Assembly: GCF_001273845.1 (NCBI RefSeq)
Contig: NZ_JHBW01000062.1
Span: 124,001 to 188,000 of the forward strand
Direction: 5' to 3'
Length of the DNA: 64,000 bases
Source: Leucobacter musarum subsp. musarum
Lineage (GTDB): Bacteria; Actinomycetota; Actinomycetes; Actinomycetales; Microbacteriaceae
Positions within the stretch are counted from its first letter, which is position 1. The number at the start of each line of letters is the position of its first letter. A model generated the notes under the pieces. It did not search any database, had not been told where the DNA came from, and saw nothing but the letters and a program-made list of their open reading frames with translations. The position numbers and the translations under genes were made by a program. Positions 51,970-60,387 of this stretch are shown piece by piece.

Positions 51970-53397
51970 TTAGTAAGCGCCCGAACTGCGCGTCACGGCC
52001 TTCACGGTGCGACCGAGAATCGCGAGATCGAGGCCGAATGACCAGTTCTCGACGTAATGCAGGTCGAAGCGTACGTTCTGCTCCCACGTGAGGTCGCTGC
52101 GGCCGGTCACCTGTGACAGGCCGGTAATGCCAGGGCTCACGAGCAGACGTCGTTCGGTGTGCTGCTCGTAGTCGGCGACCTCGTTGGGCAGACCGGGCCG
52201 AGGCCCAACCAAGCTCATCGTGCCGAGCAGCACATTCATGAGTTGCGGCAATTCATCGATCGACGACCTGCGCAAGAATGCGCCGAGGGGAGTGATGCGC
52301 GGGTCGTGCTTCATTTTGAAGAGCGGTCCCGATCCCTCATTGTGCTCAACGAGCGAGGCCTTCAGTGCTTCGGCGTTTGTCACCATCGTGCGGAACTTGA
52401 AGATCGAGAACGAGACGCCATTGCGTCCGACGCGTTCCTGGCGGAAAAATACGGGCCCGCCGTCTTGACGCTTGACGAGATAGGCGACCACTGCGAACAC
52501 CGGGCTCAACGCGATCAGTGCGAGGGTGGCGGCAGCGATGTCGAACGCGCGCTTCGCCGCGCGTCGCACACCCGAGTACCTCGGCATCTCGACGTGCATC
52601 AGGGGCATGCTGCCTGCGGGGCGGTGTTGCACGCGCATTTGATCGATGCCCGCAAGCGGAGAGGGCACGATGAGTTCGATTGCGTGCTTCTCGAGCTCCC
52701 ACGCGAGCGTACGGGCGCAGATCGAATCGCGCTCAAGGCCACCGGCGACTATGACGGCCGAGGCGTTGAGCAGCTGTGCAGTCTGTGCCGCAGTCGCGGG
52801 GGTAGCGACAGCGCCGACGACTCGCAAGCCTGACTTCGGCGTGGCGTTGATCTGCGAGACGACCCCAGCGGCTTCATCAGGTGAGCCAACCACGACGACG
52901 TTGGAGAGGTACTCGCCCTGCGAACGTTGTCGTGCCAGCCAGGTGCGCCAGACTTTACGGCTGATGCACAGTGCCGCGACCCCGGCGGGGAGTGCGAACG
53001 CAACGTACCCTCGAGCGATCTCGATTTGAAGTGCGTAGGCGAGGATCGCGATGACGCCGAAGACTGAAACACTCGCAAGCACGACGCGTCGGTACTCGTC
53101 ATCGCCGACGCCCAGCACGCGCGCATCGCGGGTGCGGAAGAGCGAGAGGGCCAGCGACCACACCAGGGCCAGGCCGACCGAGACGGTCAGATAGTCGATG
53201 CCGACCTGGCCGATGAAAAGATTCGAGTCGATGGTCAACCCTGAGAAGCGGTACAGCTGAGCACCGAGCGTCGCCGCTGCGATGATCACCGTGTCGGTCG
53301 CCAGAATCGATGCGCGTACGCGCGAGATGCCGGAGCCGATCTGCAGGCGGGGCCGTTCGAGGCTGGCCTGCAGTGCGCTGGAATCCAGGACTGCCAT
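51970..53397 (-). CDS. WcaJ-type undecaprenyl-phosphate sugar-phosphate transferase
   Basis: A 475-residue initiating transferase of the polyisoprenyl-phosphate hexose-1-phosphate family. It moves a sugar phosphate from a nucleotide sugar to the lipid carrier and starts exopolysaccharide assembly. Four N-terminal helices (about 30-150) and a CoA-binding-like middle domain precede the catalytic domain (about 285-475). That domain has KRAFDIAAATLALIALSPVF, FFRQERVGRNGVSFSIFKFR, SSIDELPQLMNVLLGTMSLV and GPRPGLPNE. It is downstream of the DUF3060 and glycosyltransferase genes on the same strand. Confidence 0.92.
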   Translation of the reverse strand: MAVLDSSALQASLERPRLQIGSGISRVRASILATDTVIIAAATLGAQLYRFSGLTIDSNLFIGQVGIDYLTVSVGLALVWSLALSLFRTRDARVLGVGDDEYRRVVLASVSVFGVIAILAYALQIEIARGYVAFALPAGVAALCISRKVWRTWLARQRSQGEYLSNVVVVGSPDEAAGVVSQINATPKSGLRVVGAVATPATAAQTAQLLNASAVIVAGGLERDSICARTLAWELEKHAIELIVPSPLAGIDQMRVQHRPAGSMPLMHVEMPRYSGVRRAAKRAFDIAAATLALIALSPVFAVVAYLVKRQDGGPVFFRQERVGRNGVSFSIFKFRTMVTNAEALKASLVEHNEGSGPLFKMKHDPRITPLGAFLRRSSIDELPQLMNVLLGTMSLVGPRPGLPNEVADYEQHTERRLLVSPGITGLSQVTGRSDLTWEQNVRFDLHYVENWSFGLDLAILGRTVKAVTRSSGAY

Positions 53398-53463
53398 GAT
53401 GTGAATCTTTCTGCTTCAGTGGTGTGTGGGTCGGGCGAGCGCCGATGCGATGCCGGCGCTCTT

Positions 53464-53955
53464 TTACTCGGGAGCGATGACCTCGTTCTCGGCGCCGTTG
53501 TCGGTGACGACCGGCTCGCCCTGGCTCTCGACGACGTTGCCGCTCGACTCCTCGACGAAAGTGATGTTGTTGGCTGAAACAGTGACGACCTTGTTGATCG
53601 AGCCGCCTACGCTGAGCTGGTCGACGCTGCCGGTGATCGAGATCAGCGAGTTCACACCGGTCACCTCGACTGAGGCGCAATCGCCCTCCAGAGTGAGAAT
53701 GGCGTTGCTCTCTGGGATGCTCACCACGCCGTCCACGCATTCGTAGGTCTTCTCCTCGGGAACGAAGACCTCGTCTTCAGTCGCGTTGGCAGACTGTTCG
53801 TCATTCGACTTCTTATCGGAGGACTGCTCGGCATTGGCGGTCGGCTTGCCGTCCTTTGCGGCATCGTCAGGCTTGGTACTCGTGCAGCCGGCGAGGGCGA
53901 TCAGCGCGATCGACGCGGCGGCGAGCGAGGTGGTGAGGCGGGTCTTCTTCTGCAT
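53464..53955 (-). CDS. DUF3060 lipoprotein
   Basis: A 163-residue lipoprotein with lipobox LAGC (Cys24) and a Lys/Asp/Ser-rich linker. A DUF3060 beta-repeat domain follows (TYECVDGVVSIPESNAILTL, then EVTGVNSLISITGSVDQLSV), with a VxVxGxNxxIxIxG rhythm typical of a right-handed beta-solenoid. ATG 53955 has TTGGAGAA upstream. Its place between the glycosyltransferase and the sugar transferase suggests a surface protein that contacts the polysaccharide. The role is unknown. Confidence 0.82.
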   Translation of the reverse strand: MQKKTRLTTSLAAASIALIALAGCTSTKPDDAAKDGKPTANAEQSSDKKSNDEQSANATEDEVFVPEEKTYECVDGVVSIPESNAILTLEGDCASVEVTGVNSLISITGSVDQLSVGGSINKVVTVSANNITFVEESSGNVVESQGEPVVTDNGAENEVIAPE

Positions 53956-53981
53956 GGTGTTCTCCAATGTGTGGTTCGGTG

Positions 53982-55079
53982 TTACAAGGACATCCAAGAG
54001 CGGATCTCGCTCTGGAAGCGTGAGGTGCTGAACTCGCGAGCGCGAGCGCGACAGGCTTCGGGGTTCATTGCTGCCACCGTCGTAACGGCTTCAGCGAGCG
54101 CGGCGGGCGAGAAATCGGCAAGCGCGATACCCGTCTGGCCCTCGAGCAGTGACTCAGAGGCGCCGCCTACAGCGTTGACGATGACGGGCGTACCGAGTGC
54201 CATCGCTTCAACCGGCATGATGCCGAAGTCTTCAACAGCGGGGAAGAAATAGACGGTGGCCTGCTGCATGAGGGCAGCGAGCAGCGCATCTGACGGGTTG
54301 ATGACAAAGCGCACGTCGGCCCCAAGCTGCGCAGCGTGCGTGCGCAGGCGATCTTCATCGGGCCCCGCGCCGGCGATGATGACGGGCATGCCGGTGGTAG
54401 CGCCCGCAGTGATCACGGTGTCGAGCTGCTTGTAAGGGACGAAGCGTGAGGCGCCGAGTAGGTAGGGCGCTGTCGCCGAAGCCATGAACTCTGCCTCGAA
54501 TTCATCGAGCTCATCGCGCCAATCATCGACCTGCTGCAGTCGAGCTACATCGACCGGGGGATGAATGACCGTGGCTTCGACACTCCACGTGCGCGCAATG
54601 CGATCGCGTACAAAGTCGCTGTTCGCTGCGACATTGCGGTGTTCACGTGCTGCACGAGCGTCGAGCGCGCGGAACAACGGCGAGGCGGCGCGCACGGCGG
54701 GTGACGCACCACGGGCGTCGAGCTCCGGCTCCCAGAGATACCGAGCCGGAGTATGCGTGTACACGAACTTACGGTTCGGGTCGAGGCCCGGAACCTGCGC
54801 CTGGTGGGCGAAGAGGTGCGAGCTCACAAGTAGCCACTCATAGTCGGCGCCCCCCATTGAACTCCAAACCTGGGGCATGAGCGGCATGGCCAGCGCCTTC
54901 CGGCCACGTAGGGGTGTGCGAGCGAGAAAGCTCTCGCGCACCTTCCGCGAGTAGCGCTCGGGCGCATCGTTCCAGAGGCAGAACATGTCGGCGTCGGCGT
55001 AGGTATCGGCGAAAGCGTCGAGCACTTTCTCGGCACCGCCGACTCGCTCGATCCACTCGTGCGCAATCAGTCCGGCCAT
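53982..55079 (-). CDS. Glycosyltransferase family 4
   Basis: A 365-residue GT-B glycosyltransferase. It has the acceptor-side start IAHEWIERVGGAEKVLDAF, a middle NSDFVRDRIARTWSVEATVIHPPVD, and the donor-side YLLGASRFVPYKQLD and the FPAVEDFGIMPVEAMALGTP motif with the E-x7-E type glutamates of GT4. It probably adds a sugar to the growing lipid-linked oligosaccharide. The start at 55079 is taken from family alignment. The open frame reaches 56483 antisense to two other genes and is rejected. An AT-rich operator region separates it from the divergent gntR gene. Confidence 0.9.
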   Translation of the reverse strand: MAGLIAHEWIERVGGAEKVLDAFADTYADADMFCLWNDAPERYSRKVRESFLARTPLRGRKALAMPLMPQVWSSMGGADYEWLLVSSHLFAHQAQVPGLDPNRKFVYTHTPARYLWEPELDARGASPAVRAASPLFRALDARAAREHRNVAANSDFVRDRIARTWSVEATVIHPPVDVARLQQVDDWRDELDEFEAEFMASATAPYLLGASRFVPYKQLDTVITAGATTGMPVIIAGAGPDEDRLRTHAAQLGADVRFVINPSDALLAALMQQATVYFFPAVEDFGIMPVEAMALGTPVIVNAVGGASESLLEGQTGIALADFSPAALAEAVTTVAAMNPEACRARAREFSTSRFQSEIRSWMSL

Positions 55080-55171
55080 CTGAGTCCACGTCCTTTCCAG
55101 TTGTTGCCCGTAATGTTGAAATATTAACATCTTTGCATTTTGAGGTGCTGGAATGTAGACTATGGCATGAA

Positions 55172-55198
55172 TTGAAATACTGCAACACAACATTTCAA
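55172..55198. promoter_or_regulatory. Operator of the gntR/glycosyltransferase divergent pair
   Basis: TTGAAATA (55172-55179), then 11 bases, then CATTTCAA (55191-55198) is an inverted repeat. A third TTGAAATA is at 55116-55123, nearer the glycosyltransferase start. TTTGCA (55132-55137) and TAGACT (55156-55161), spaced by 18, are a promoter for the gntR gene with the operator just downstream, suited to repression. Confidence 0.55.
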
Positions 55199-55223
55199 TA
55201 TTTTTTAAGAAAGGACAGAACGC

Positions 55224-55910
55224 ATGCCGTGGCACACAACGCAGGATGTGGTCGATCATTCGCCGGGAACCATCAGTACCCAGTTGCAGCACCGTCGGCT
55301 GCTGCGCCAAGACGTTTACGACGTGCTGGTGACCGAGTTCATCAACGGCGACTTTGCTCCGGGCGAGCGCATTCGTGACGATGAAGTCGCACAGCGCCTC
55401 AACGTGTCGCGCACTCCCGTACGCGAGGCGCTGGCGAAGCTGGCAACCGCCGGCCTCGTCGATACGGCCCCAAATCGGTACACGCGCACTACCGACCTGT
55501 ATGAGGGAGACCTCGATGTATCGCTCGAACTGCTTGCAGGGGCGTATCGCATTGGTCTTGTGCAGGTGCTCCGCGAGCTCACCGACGACGACCGTCACAT
55601 GCTGCAGATGCTTGAGCGTCGGATACACGTGGCCGAGCCGAGCGATGCTTACGCCGCGCTCCAGGCCTTCGGGCGATTCTGCGCCGAGCGGATGTCGGCG
55701 CCTACGCTGCGTCGAGTGATCGATATCGTGCAGCCCCGGCTGCAACGTGTGCTCCGACTGAACCCGCAGATCTTGCGCGCGGTCGATGCCATCACTGCGG
55801 TGCGGCGTCTCGTGGGCGCGATGATCTCCGGTGACGAGGCGGGCATCGTTACCGTGTGCGATGCGACCCACGCGGCGATGCAGCGCGCGCTCGTCGAGGC
55901 CACGGCGTAA
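55224..55910 (+). CDS. GntR-family regulator (copy D)
   Basis: A 228-residue GntR protein with an FCD-like C-terminus. Its wHTH (FAPGERIRDDEVAQRLNVSR, TPVREAL) is related to but clearly more diverged than copies A-C, and it has a 20-residue extra N-terminus. ATG 55224 follows AAAGGAC. It is divergent from the GT4 gene and upstream of the acyltransferase by 30 bases. It is therefore the best candidate regulator of the exopolysaccharide genes. Confidence 0.9.
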   Translation: MPWHTTQDVVDHSPGTISTQLQHRRLLRQDVYDVLVTEFINGDFAPGERIRDDEVAQRLNVSRTPVREALAKLATAGLVDTAPNRYTRTTDLYEGDLDVSLELLAGAYRIGLVQVLRELTDDDRHMLQMLERRIHVAEPSDAYAALQAFGRFCAERMSAPTLRRVIDIVQPRLQRVLRLNPQILRAVDAITAVRRLVGAMISGDEAGIVTVCDATHAAMQRALVEATA

Positions 55911-55940
55911 CCGAAAGCACATCGAGGGGGAGGAACACAG

Positions 55941-58031
55941 ATGGAGAATCGCAGGAGCGTTGTCGGTCGTCGAGACCGAAAGCGCATCGACATTCAGATA
56001 CTGCGCGCGGTAGCGGTGACGATCGTGGTGGTCTACCACCTCTGGCCGACGGCTCTGCCGGGCGGTTTCATCGGGGTCGACGCCTTCTTCGCGCTCTCCG
56101 GCTTCCTCATCACCTCCCACCTGTGGCGGGATTTCTCGTCGACGCCCACGCTGGCCGCGCTCGGCAGATTCTACGTGCGACGTGTTCGCCGACTGTTTCC
56201 GGCAGCGGCGACCGTGCTGCTCGCGGTGCTCATCGCCACGGTCGCATGGCTGCCGACGAGTGAATGGGCGTCGACCGGTATGCACGCAATCGCGAGCGTG
56301 GGCATCGTCGAGAACTGGTGGCTCTATCGCGACGCCGGTTCGTACTTCGGCGCGATCGACCCGTCGCCGCTGCAGCATTTCTGGTCGCTCTCGGTCGAGG
56401 AGCAGTTCTACGCGGTGTGGCCGCTCGCGATTCTGGCCCTGCTCTGGGGCGCCCGAATGCTGTCCATCGAACAGCGTCGACACGTCATCGCGGGTGCCAT
56501 CGTGACCGCTTCACTGCTGAGCTTCATCGCCTCAGTCGGCTTGTCTGGCACGAGCGGCGCGTACTTCCATACCGTCGGTCGAGTGTGGGAGTTCGGCGTC
56601 GGTGCCGTGCTGGGCCTCTACGCGCACCTGTGGATGCGCCCATTCGCGGCGCGCACCCGCACGCTCCTCGCAGCGGCAGGAACCCTCGGCCTGGTGGTCG
56701 GCGCCCTCTTCATGACCTCCGGCCCCGATTACCCCGGGGTTCGCGCGCTGATTCCCGTGATCGCCACGGCACTCGTGCTGATCGGAGTACCGCGCGAGGG
56801 GCTCACCTCGGTGCGCGTGCTGCAGCCGATGCAACGGATCGCCCTCTGGGTGGGCGACGCTTCGTACTCGATCTACCTCTGGCACTGGCCGTTAATCATT
56901 CTGCTGCCCCTTGCGCTGCGGGTCTCGGGACAGCCGGCCTGGGTGCCGATGCTTGTGCTGGCACTGACGCTGCTGCTCTCCGCGCTCTCGATGCGATACA
57001 TCGAACGCATCGGGCGTCCCGCTCAAGTTGCGCCGCGCCGCAGGCTTCATGCACAGAATGGCGCCCTGATGCGCTTCTCGGCGATTGCCGTGGTGATCGG
57101 TGCGCTCGCCACGGGCAGCGTGGTCATCGCCGATCGCGCCGAAGCCCGTTCCGTCGCCGAAGCCCGAGCCAGCGTCGTCGAGTGCGGAGCCGACGCGGGT
57201 GCTGATTGCGACCCTCAACTGGGCGACCTCGACCGAGGTCTCGTCGCCGGTGCCTCAGCAGACATTCCCGGGCCCTGGCAGCACCACTGCATTGGCACTG
57301 ATGCTGCGCCACATGCGGTCTGCAATTACGGCGACCCTGATGGAGACCAGATGATCTTGCTGTGGGGGGACTCGCATGCGGGTTCGTGGGCCGGTGCGTT
57401 CGACGAGATGGGTCAGCGAACCGGAGCGCGCGTCATCGTGGCGGCGCGAGATGCCTGCCCGACGACAGCACTCGCTCCGGTGTCGACGGTGAATCGCGAC
57501 ATCTCGGTGGCCGAGCAGCTCGCGTGTCAGCAGCGTAACGACTGGGTGTTGCAGAACCTGGTGCCGCAGGCCGATGAAATCGTGTTCGCAAACTTCAGCA
57601 CCGCGTACGCCGACAGTGACTCCGTGTACACGAAGGGCTACGCCGAGTTGATCGCGCAGCTCGCCGACATGGGCAAGCGCGTCACCATGGTCGAAGACGT
57701 GCCGCTCACGGGTGATCGCCACGGCAACAGGGTCGACCGGGCCCGCTGTCTCGCCCTGTACGGAGAGGCATCGTGCCGCAATCCAGTCGACCAAGCGCTC
57801 GACACCCACAGCCTTCGTGACTTCCTCGCATCGAGGGTGGGAGATCGCACGCACTTCCTCTCGATCTCCGATCGATTCTGCGACGCGACCGAGTGCTTTG
57901 CCGCGATCGGCGGGCTGCCGGTGTATCACGACGAGTCGCACCTCACTGAGAGCTTTGCACGCAGCCTCGGTGTGTGGTTCGCTTCCGAGCTGCATCGGGC
58001 CCCGCTCCTCCAATCGTCGTCGGGTGCCTGA
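55941..58031 (+). CDS. OafA/YrhL-type acyltransferase with C-terminal SGNH domain
   Basis: A 696-residue membrane O-acyltransferase. The AT3 domain (residues 15-360) has about ten helices and the motifs DIQILRAVAVTIVVVYHLWP and GGFIGVDAFFALSGFLIT. An SGNH-hydrolase domain follows a TM linker at about 375-395 and includes block I LWGDSHAGSWAG and block V YHDESHLTESF (Asp/His of the triad). Proteins of this build acetylate or succinylate cell-surface polysaccharides outside the membrane. It is transcribed with gntR copy D (30-base gap). Confidence 0.92.
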   Translation: MENRRSVVGRRDRKRIDIQILRAVAVTIVVVYHLWPTALPGGFIGVDAFFALSGFLITSHLWRDFSSTPTLAALGRFYVRRVRRLFPAAATVLLAVLIATVAWLPTSEWASTGMHAIASVGIVENWWLYRDAGSYFGAIDPSPLQHFWSLSVEEQFYAVWPLAILALLWGARMLSIEQRRHVIAGAIVTASLLSFIASVGLSGTSGAYFHTVGRVWEFGVGAVLGLYAHLWMRPFAARTRTLLAAAGTLGLVVGALFMTSGPDYPGVRALIPVIATALVLIGVPREGLTSVRVLQPMQRIALWVGDASYSIYLWHWPLIILLPLALRVSGQPAWVPMLVLALTLLLSALSMRYIERIGRPAQVAPRRRLHAQNGALMRFSAIAVVIGALATGSVVIADRAEARSVAEARASVVECGADAGADCDPQLGDLDRGLVAGASADIPGPWQHHCIGTDAAPHAVCNYGDPDGDQMILLWGDSHAGSWAGAFDEMGQRTGARVIVAARDACPTTALAPVSTVNRDISVAEQLACQQRNDWVLQNLVPQADEIVFANFSTAYADSDSVYTKGYAELIAQLADMGKRVTMVEDVPLTGDRHGNRVDRARCLALYGEASCRNPVDQALDTHSLRDFLASRVGDRTHFLSISDRFCDATECFAAIGGLPVYHDESHLTESFARSLGVWFASELHRAPLLQSSSGA

Positions 58032-58055
58032 CCTCGCTGGGCTCTGAGCGCCCGT

Positions 58056-58154
58056 CCCTCGGGCACTGCGTTGCAGCGCAGTACCCGAGGGTGCAGTGCA
58101 GCGAGCGAAGGGCGCACCGCAATGCCCGACAGCGCAGCGCAGCGAGCGAAGGCG
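58056..58154. repeat. Inverted and direct repeat block
   Basis: CCCTCGGGCACTG (58056-58068) pairs with CAGTACCCGAGGG (58079-58091) apart from one mismatch. Then GCAGCGAGCGAAGG occurs twice (58098 and 58139), 41 bases apart. The block is in the 212-base gap between convergent genes. It is short and low in complexity; no gene is visible. Confidence 0.45.
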
Positions 58155-58173
58155 AGTACGATTCCTGAACGCA

Positions 58174-58212
58174 GTCAGCCCCGGTGTGCCAGAACGGCAG
58201 ACCGGGGCTGAC
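58174..58212. terminator. Bidirectional terminator hairpin
   Basis: GTCAGCCCCGGT (58174-58185) pairs with 58201-58212, and TGCC/GGCA extend the stem inward around AGAAC. It separates the acyltransferase gene from the convergent phosphatase gene. Confidence 0.8.
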
Positions 58213-58243
58213 TCGTAGTCCGTGCAGCGGGGGAACGCGCTGC

Positions 58244-58855
58244 TTACGACGGAGGCAGTAGGTGGTGCGCAGCGTGCACGATCTGATCGACGGCGCCTTC
58301 GACGGTGCGCGCCATCGTGGCGAACGCTTCGGGCCCGAGGCCGTACGGGTCTGCGAGATCGGCGTCGTCACTCGACACGAGCTCCGGATGACGGCTGCGG
58401 CGCGAAATGCAATCGCGCACAAGCGCTGCCCAGGCATCGTGTGACGACGACTCGATCGGTGGGGCCGACGGAAGCGGGGCAACGGTGTCGTCGGAGGCGC
58501 GCGCCTCGAGCAGACCGGCGAACTCGCGCAGCGTGAGGGTGCGCTTCAGGGCGAGCGGGGCGAGTTCGAGCACCTGCGCGCGATGCGTGCGGGTCATGGT
58601 GAGCACGAGGGTGGCCCGTTCGATGAGGGCGGTAGTGACCTGACGCGCGGCGAACGAGACGTCGAATTCGATGTCTCGTTGGCGGAGCTGCGTCGCGGAG
58701 TCTGCCGACATCGCGGCACCCGTCATCGCGCGGGTGCCGGCGCTCTCGATGTGTACCCGGGAATCGTCGAGAGCAGCGCGTAGGCGTGCCTCAACATAGG
58801 GCGAGCGGCAAAGGTTCGCGGTGCAGACGATCAGAACGCGTGCGTCATCGCTCAT
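58244..58855 (-). CDS. Low-molecular-weight protein tyrosine phosphatase
   Basis: A 203-residue LMW-PTP. The active-site loop VCTANLCRSP (C at residue 11, R at 17, followed by S) begins the domain, and the general-acid Asp lies in the ADPYG segment (residues 168-172). A roughly 25-residue insert (ASDDTVAPLPSAPPIESSS) is unusual. It overlaps the BY-kinase gene by ATGA, the classical phosphatase-kinase pair that sets polysaccharide chain length by cycling tyrosine phosphorylation. It should dephosphorylate that kinase. Confidence 0.92.
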   Translation of the reverse strand: MSDDARVLIVCTANLCRSPYVEARLRAALDDSRVHIESAGTRAMTGAAMSADSATQLRQRDIEFDVSFAARQVTTALIERATLVLTMTRTHRAQVLELAPLALKRTLTLREFAGLLEARASDDTVAPLPSAPPIESSSHDAWAALVRDCISRRSRHPELVSSDDADLADPYGLGPEAFATMARTVEGAVDQIVHAAHHLLPPS

Positions 58856-60387
58856 GGGCGCATCCCCGACCCATAGGCAGAGCTCGAGTCGTCGGCGAGT
58901 GTCGAGGGCGCATTGGCGTCGTTCGGCTCCGCAGCGCGGCGGCCACGCCGCGGGCCCGGCTCCGGCTCGACTGCCGAAGCCGAAGTCTTTCGCGCGATGC
59001 GTGATGGGCGGCGGGCGGCAGACTTTGCTTCAGGCTCCGTGCGGCTCTCGTAGCCGTAGTACCCCTTGCGCTTCCCGAGATCGACGCGATTCAGCACGAG
59101 ACCGAAGAGTCGAGCGTGCACGAACTTCAGGTTTTCAAGCGCCTGGGTGAACTGATCGCGCTGCAGGCGCCCGTCTGCGCTGGCGACGAGCAGTACGCCG
59201 CTGACCATGGTCGCCAGGCTGCTCGGGTCGCTGACTCCGACGAGCGGGGGGCTGTCGATGATGACGACGTCGAACTGGTCGGTCATATCGGCGACGAGCT
59301 GCTCCATGCGCGCCGACGCGAGCATCTCACTGGGATTCGGGGGCAGCGCGCCGGCGGTCAGCACCGACAGCGGCTGGCCGAACGATACTTCTTGAATGGC
59401 GTCTTCGAGCGCGATTCTGCCGGTAAGCACCGTGGTCAGGCCCACCGAGCGTTCCAAGCCCAGCAACGAATCGATGCGGGGGCGACGCAGGTCGGCGTCG
59501 ACGAGCAGCACGCGCACGCCGTTCTCGGCGAGCACGATGGCGAGGTTTGCCGCGGTCGTGCTCTTTCCTTCGCCCGGTACCGAGGAGGTCATCAGGACAG
59601 ATCGTACGCCGCCGTCGACGCCCACGAACTGCAGGTGCGTGCGGAGCTGGCGGTAGGCTTCCGCTCGACCGCTGTAGGTCTCGAGGTCGCGCAGCAACAG
59701 CTCCGAGCCGGTGCCCGTCTCCGGAGCGAACGTACCGAGAATGCTGGCGTCGCTCACCTCCTCGATCGCAGCGCGGCCGCGCAGCCGCGTATCGAACCGT
59801 TCGATGAGCAGGGCCGCGGAAACCCCGGCGATGAGACCGAGCACGATGCCGAGCAGCAGGTTGCGCGTCGTGCTGGGCGCGAACGGGTAGGTCGGCACGC
59901 CGGCGTCTTGCACCTTGGTCAGTGTGACGGGCGCGACGGCTCCGTCGTCTGCGCCCGAATTCTCCACGGAATTCACGAGTTCGACGAGGTGGTCGGCGGC
60001 GGCGTTCGCGATCCGTGCCGCGCTCTGCGCGTTGCCGCTGGTGGCCCGCACGTTGATCAGTACGGTGTTCACCGGGTTCTCGGCGGTCACACTTCCACGC
60101 AATTGGTCGACCGTGAGGTCGAGTTGTTCGCCCACGTCGCCGAGCACGCGGTTGCTCGTGGCGAGTGAGACGTACGATGACACGCGACCCTGGGCGAAGG
60201 CGTTTCCCTGATTGAGGTCGCCGACGGAATCATTGCCCTGCGTAGTGACGAAGAGTTGAGCCGACGCCGCGTACTGGGGTTTCGACAACAGCGTGAACCC
60301 CTGCGCGAGCACGCCGCCGAGCAGCACCAGCCCCACGATCAAGATCCAACGGCGTCGTATCGCTCGAGCGAGGTCCTTGAGGTCCAC
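58852..60387 (-). CDS. Tyrosine autokinase with Wzz chain-length domain (BY-kinase)
   Basis: About 511 residues. The N-terminal Wzz/co-polymerase part has helices at about 15-35 and 165-185. The cytoplasmic ATPase has Walker A SVPGEGKST, Walker A' VLLVDADLRRP and Walker B VVIIDSPPL. The C-terminus has Tyr residues (KGYYGYES, SSSAYGSG) as autophosphorylation sites. It controls polysaccharide polymerisation and export. GTG 60387 is chosen over TTG 60432 because a GGAGATTGGAAA purine stretch precedes it. Its 5' end overlaps the polymerase gene by 158 bases. Confidence 0.9.
   Translation of the reverse strand: MDLKDLARAIRRRWILIVGLVLLGGVLAQGFTLLSKPQYAASAQLFVTTQGNDSVGDLNQGNAFAQGRVSSYVSLATSNRVLGDVGEQLDLTVDQLRGSVTAENPVNTVLINVRATSGNAQSAARIANAAADHLVELVNSVENSGADDGAVAPVTLTKVQDAGVPTYPFAPSTTRNLLLGIVLGLIAGVSAALLIERFDTRLRGRAAIEEVSDASILGTFAPETGTGSELLLRDLETYSGRAEAYRQLRTHLQFVGVDGGVRSVLMTSSVPGEGKSTTAANLAIVLAENGVRVLLVDADLRRPRIDSLLGLERSVGLTTVLTGRIALEDAIQEVSFGQPLSVLTAGALPPNPSEMLASARMEQLVADMTDQFDVVIIDSPPLVGVSDPSSLATMVSGVLLVASADGRLQRDQFTQALENLKFVHARLFGLVLNRVDLGKRKGYYGYESRTEPEAKSAARRPSRIARKTSASAVEPEPGPRRGRRAAEPNDANAPSTLADDSSSAYGSGMRP

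Noticed and set aside
55080-56483. Long 5' extension of the GT4 open frame on the minus strand
   Set aside because: It runs antisense through the gntR and acyltransferase genes and through the AT-rich operator. The glycosyltransferase homology starts at 55079.
58056-58154. Possible CRISPR-like repeats
   Set aside because: Only two copies of a 14-base direct repeat, no regular spacers and no cas genes; treated as a simple intergenic repeat.
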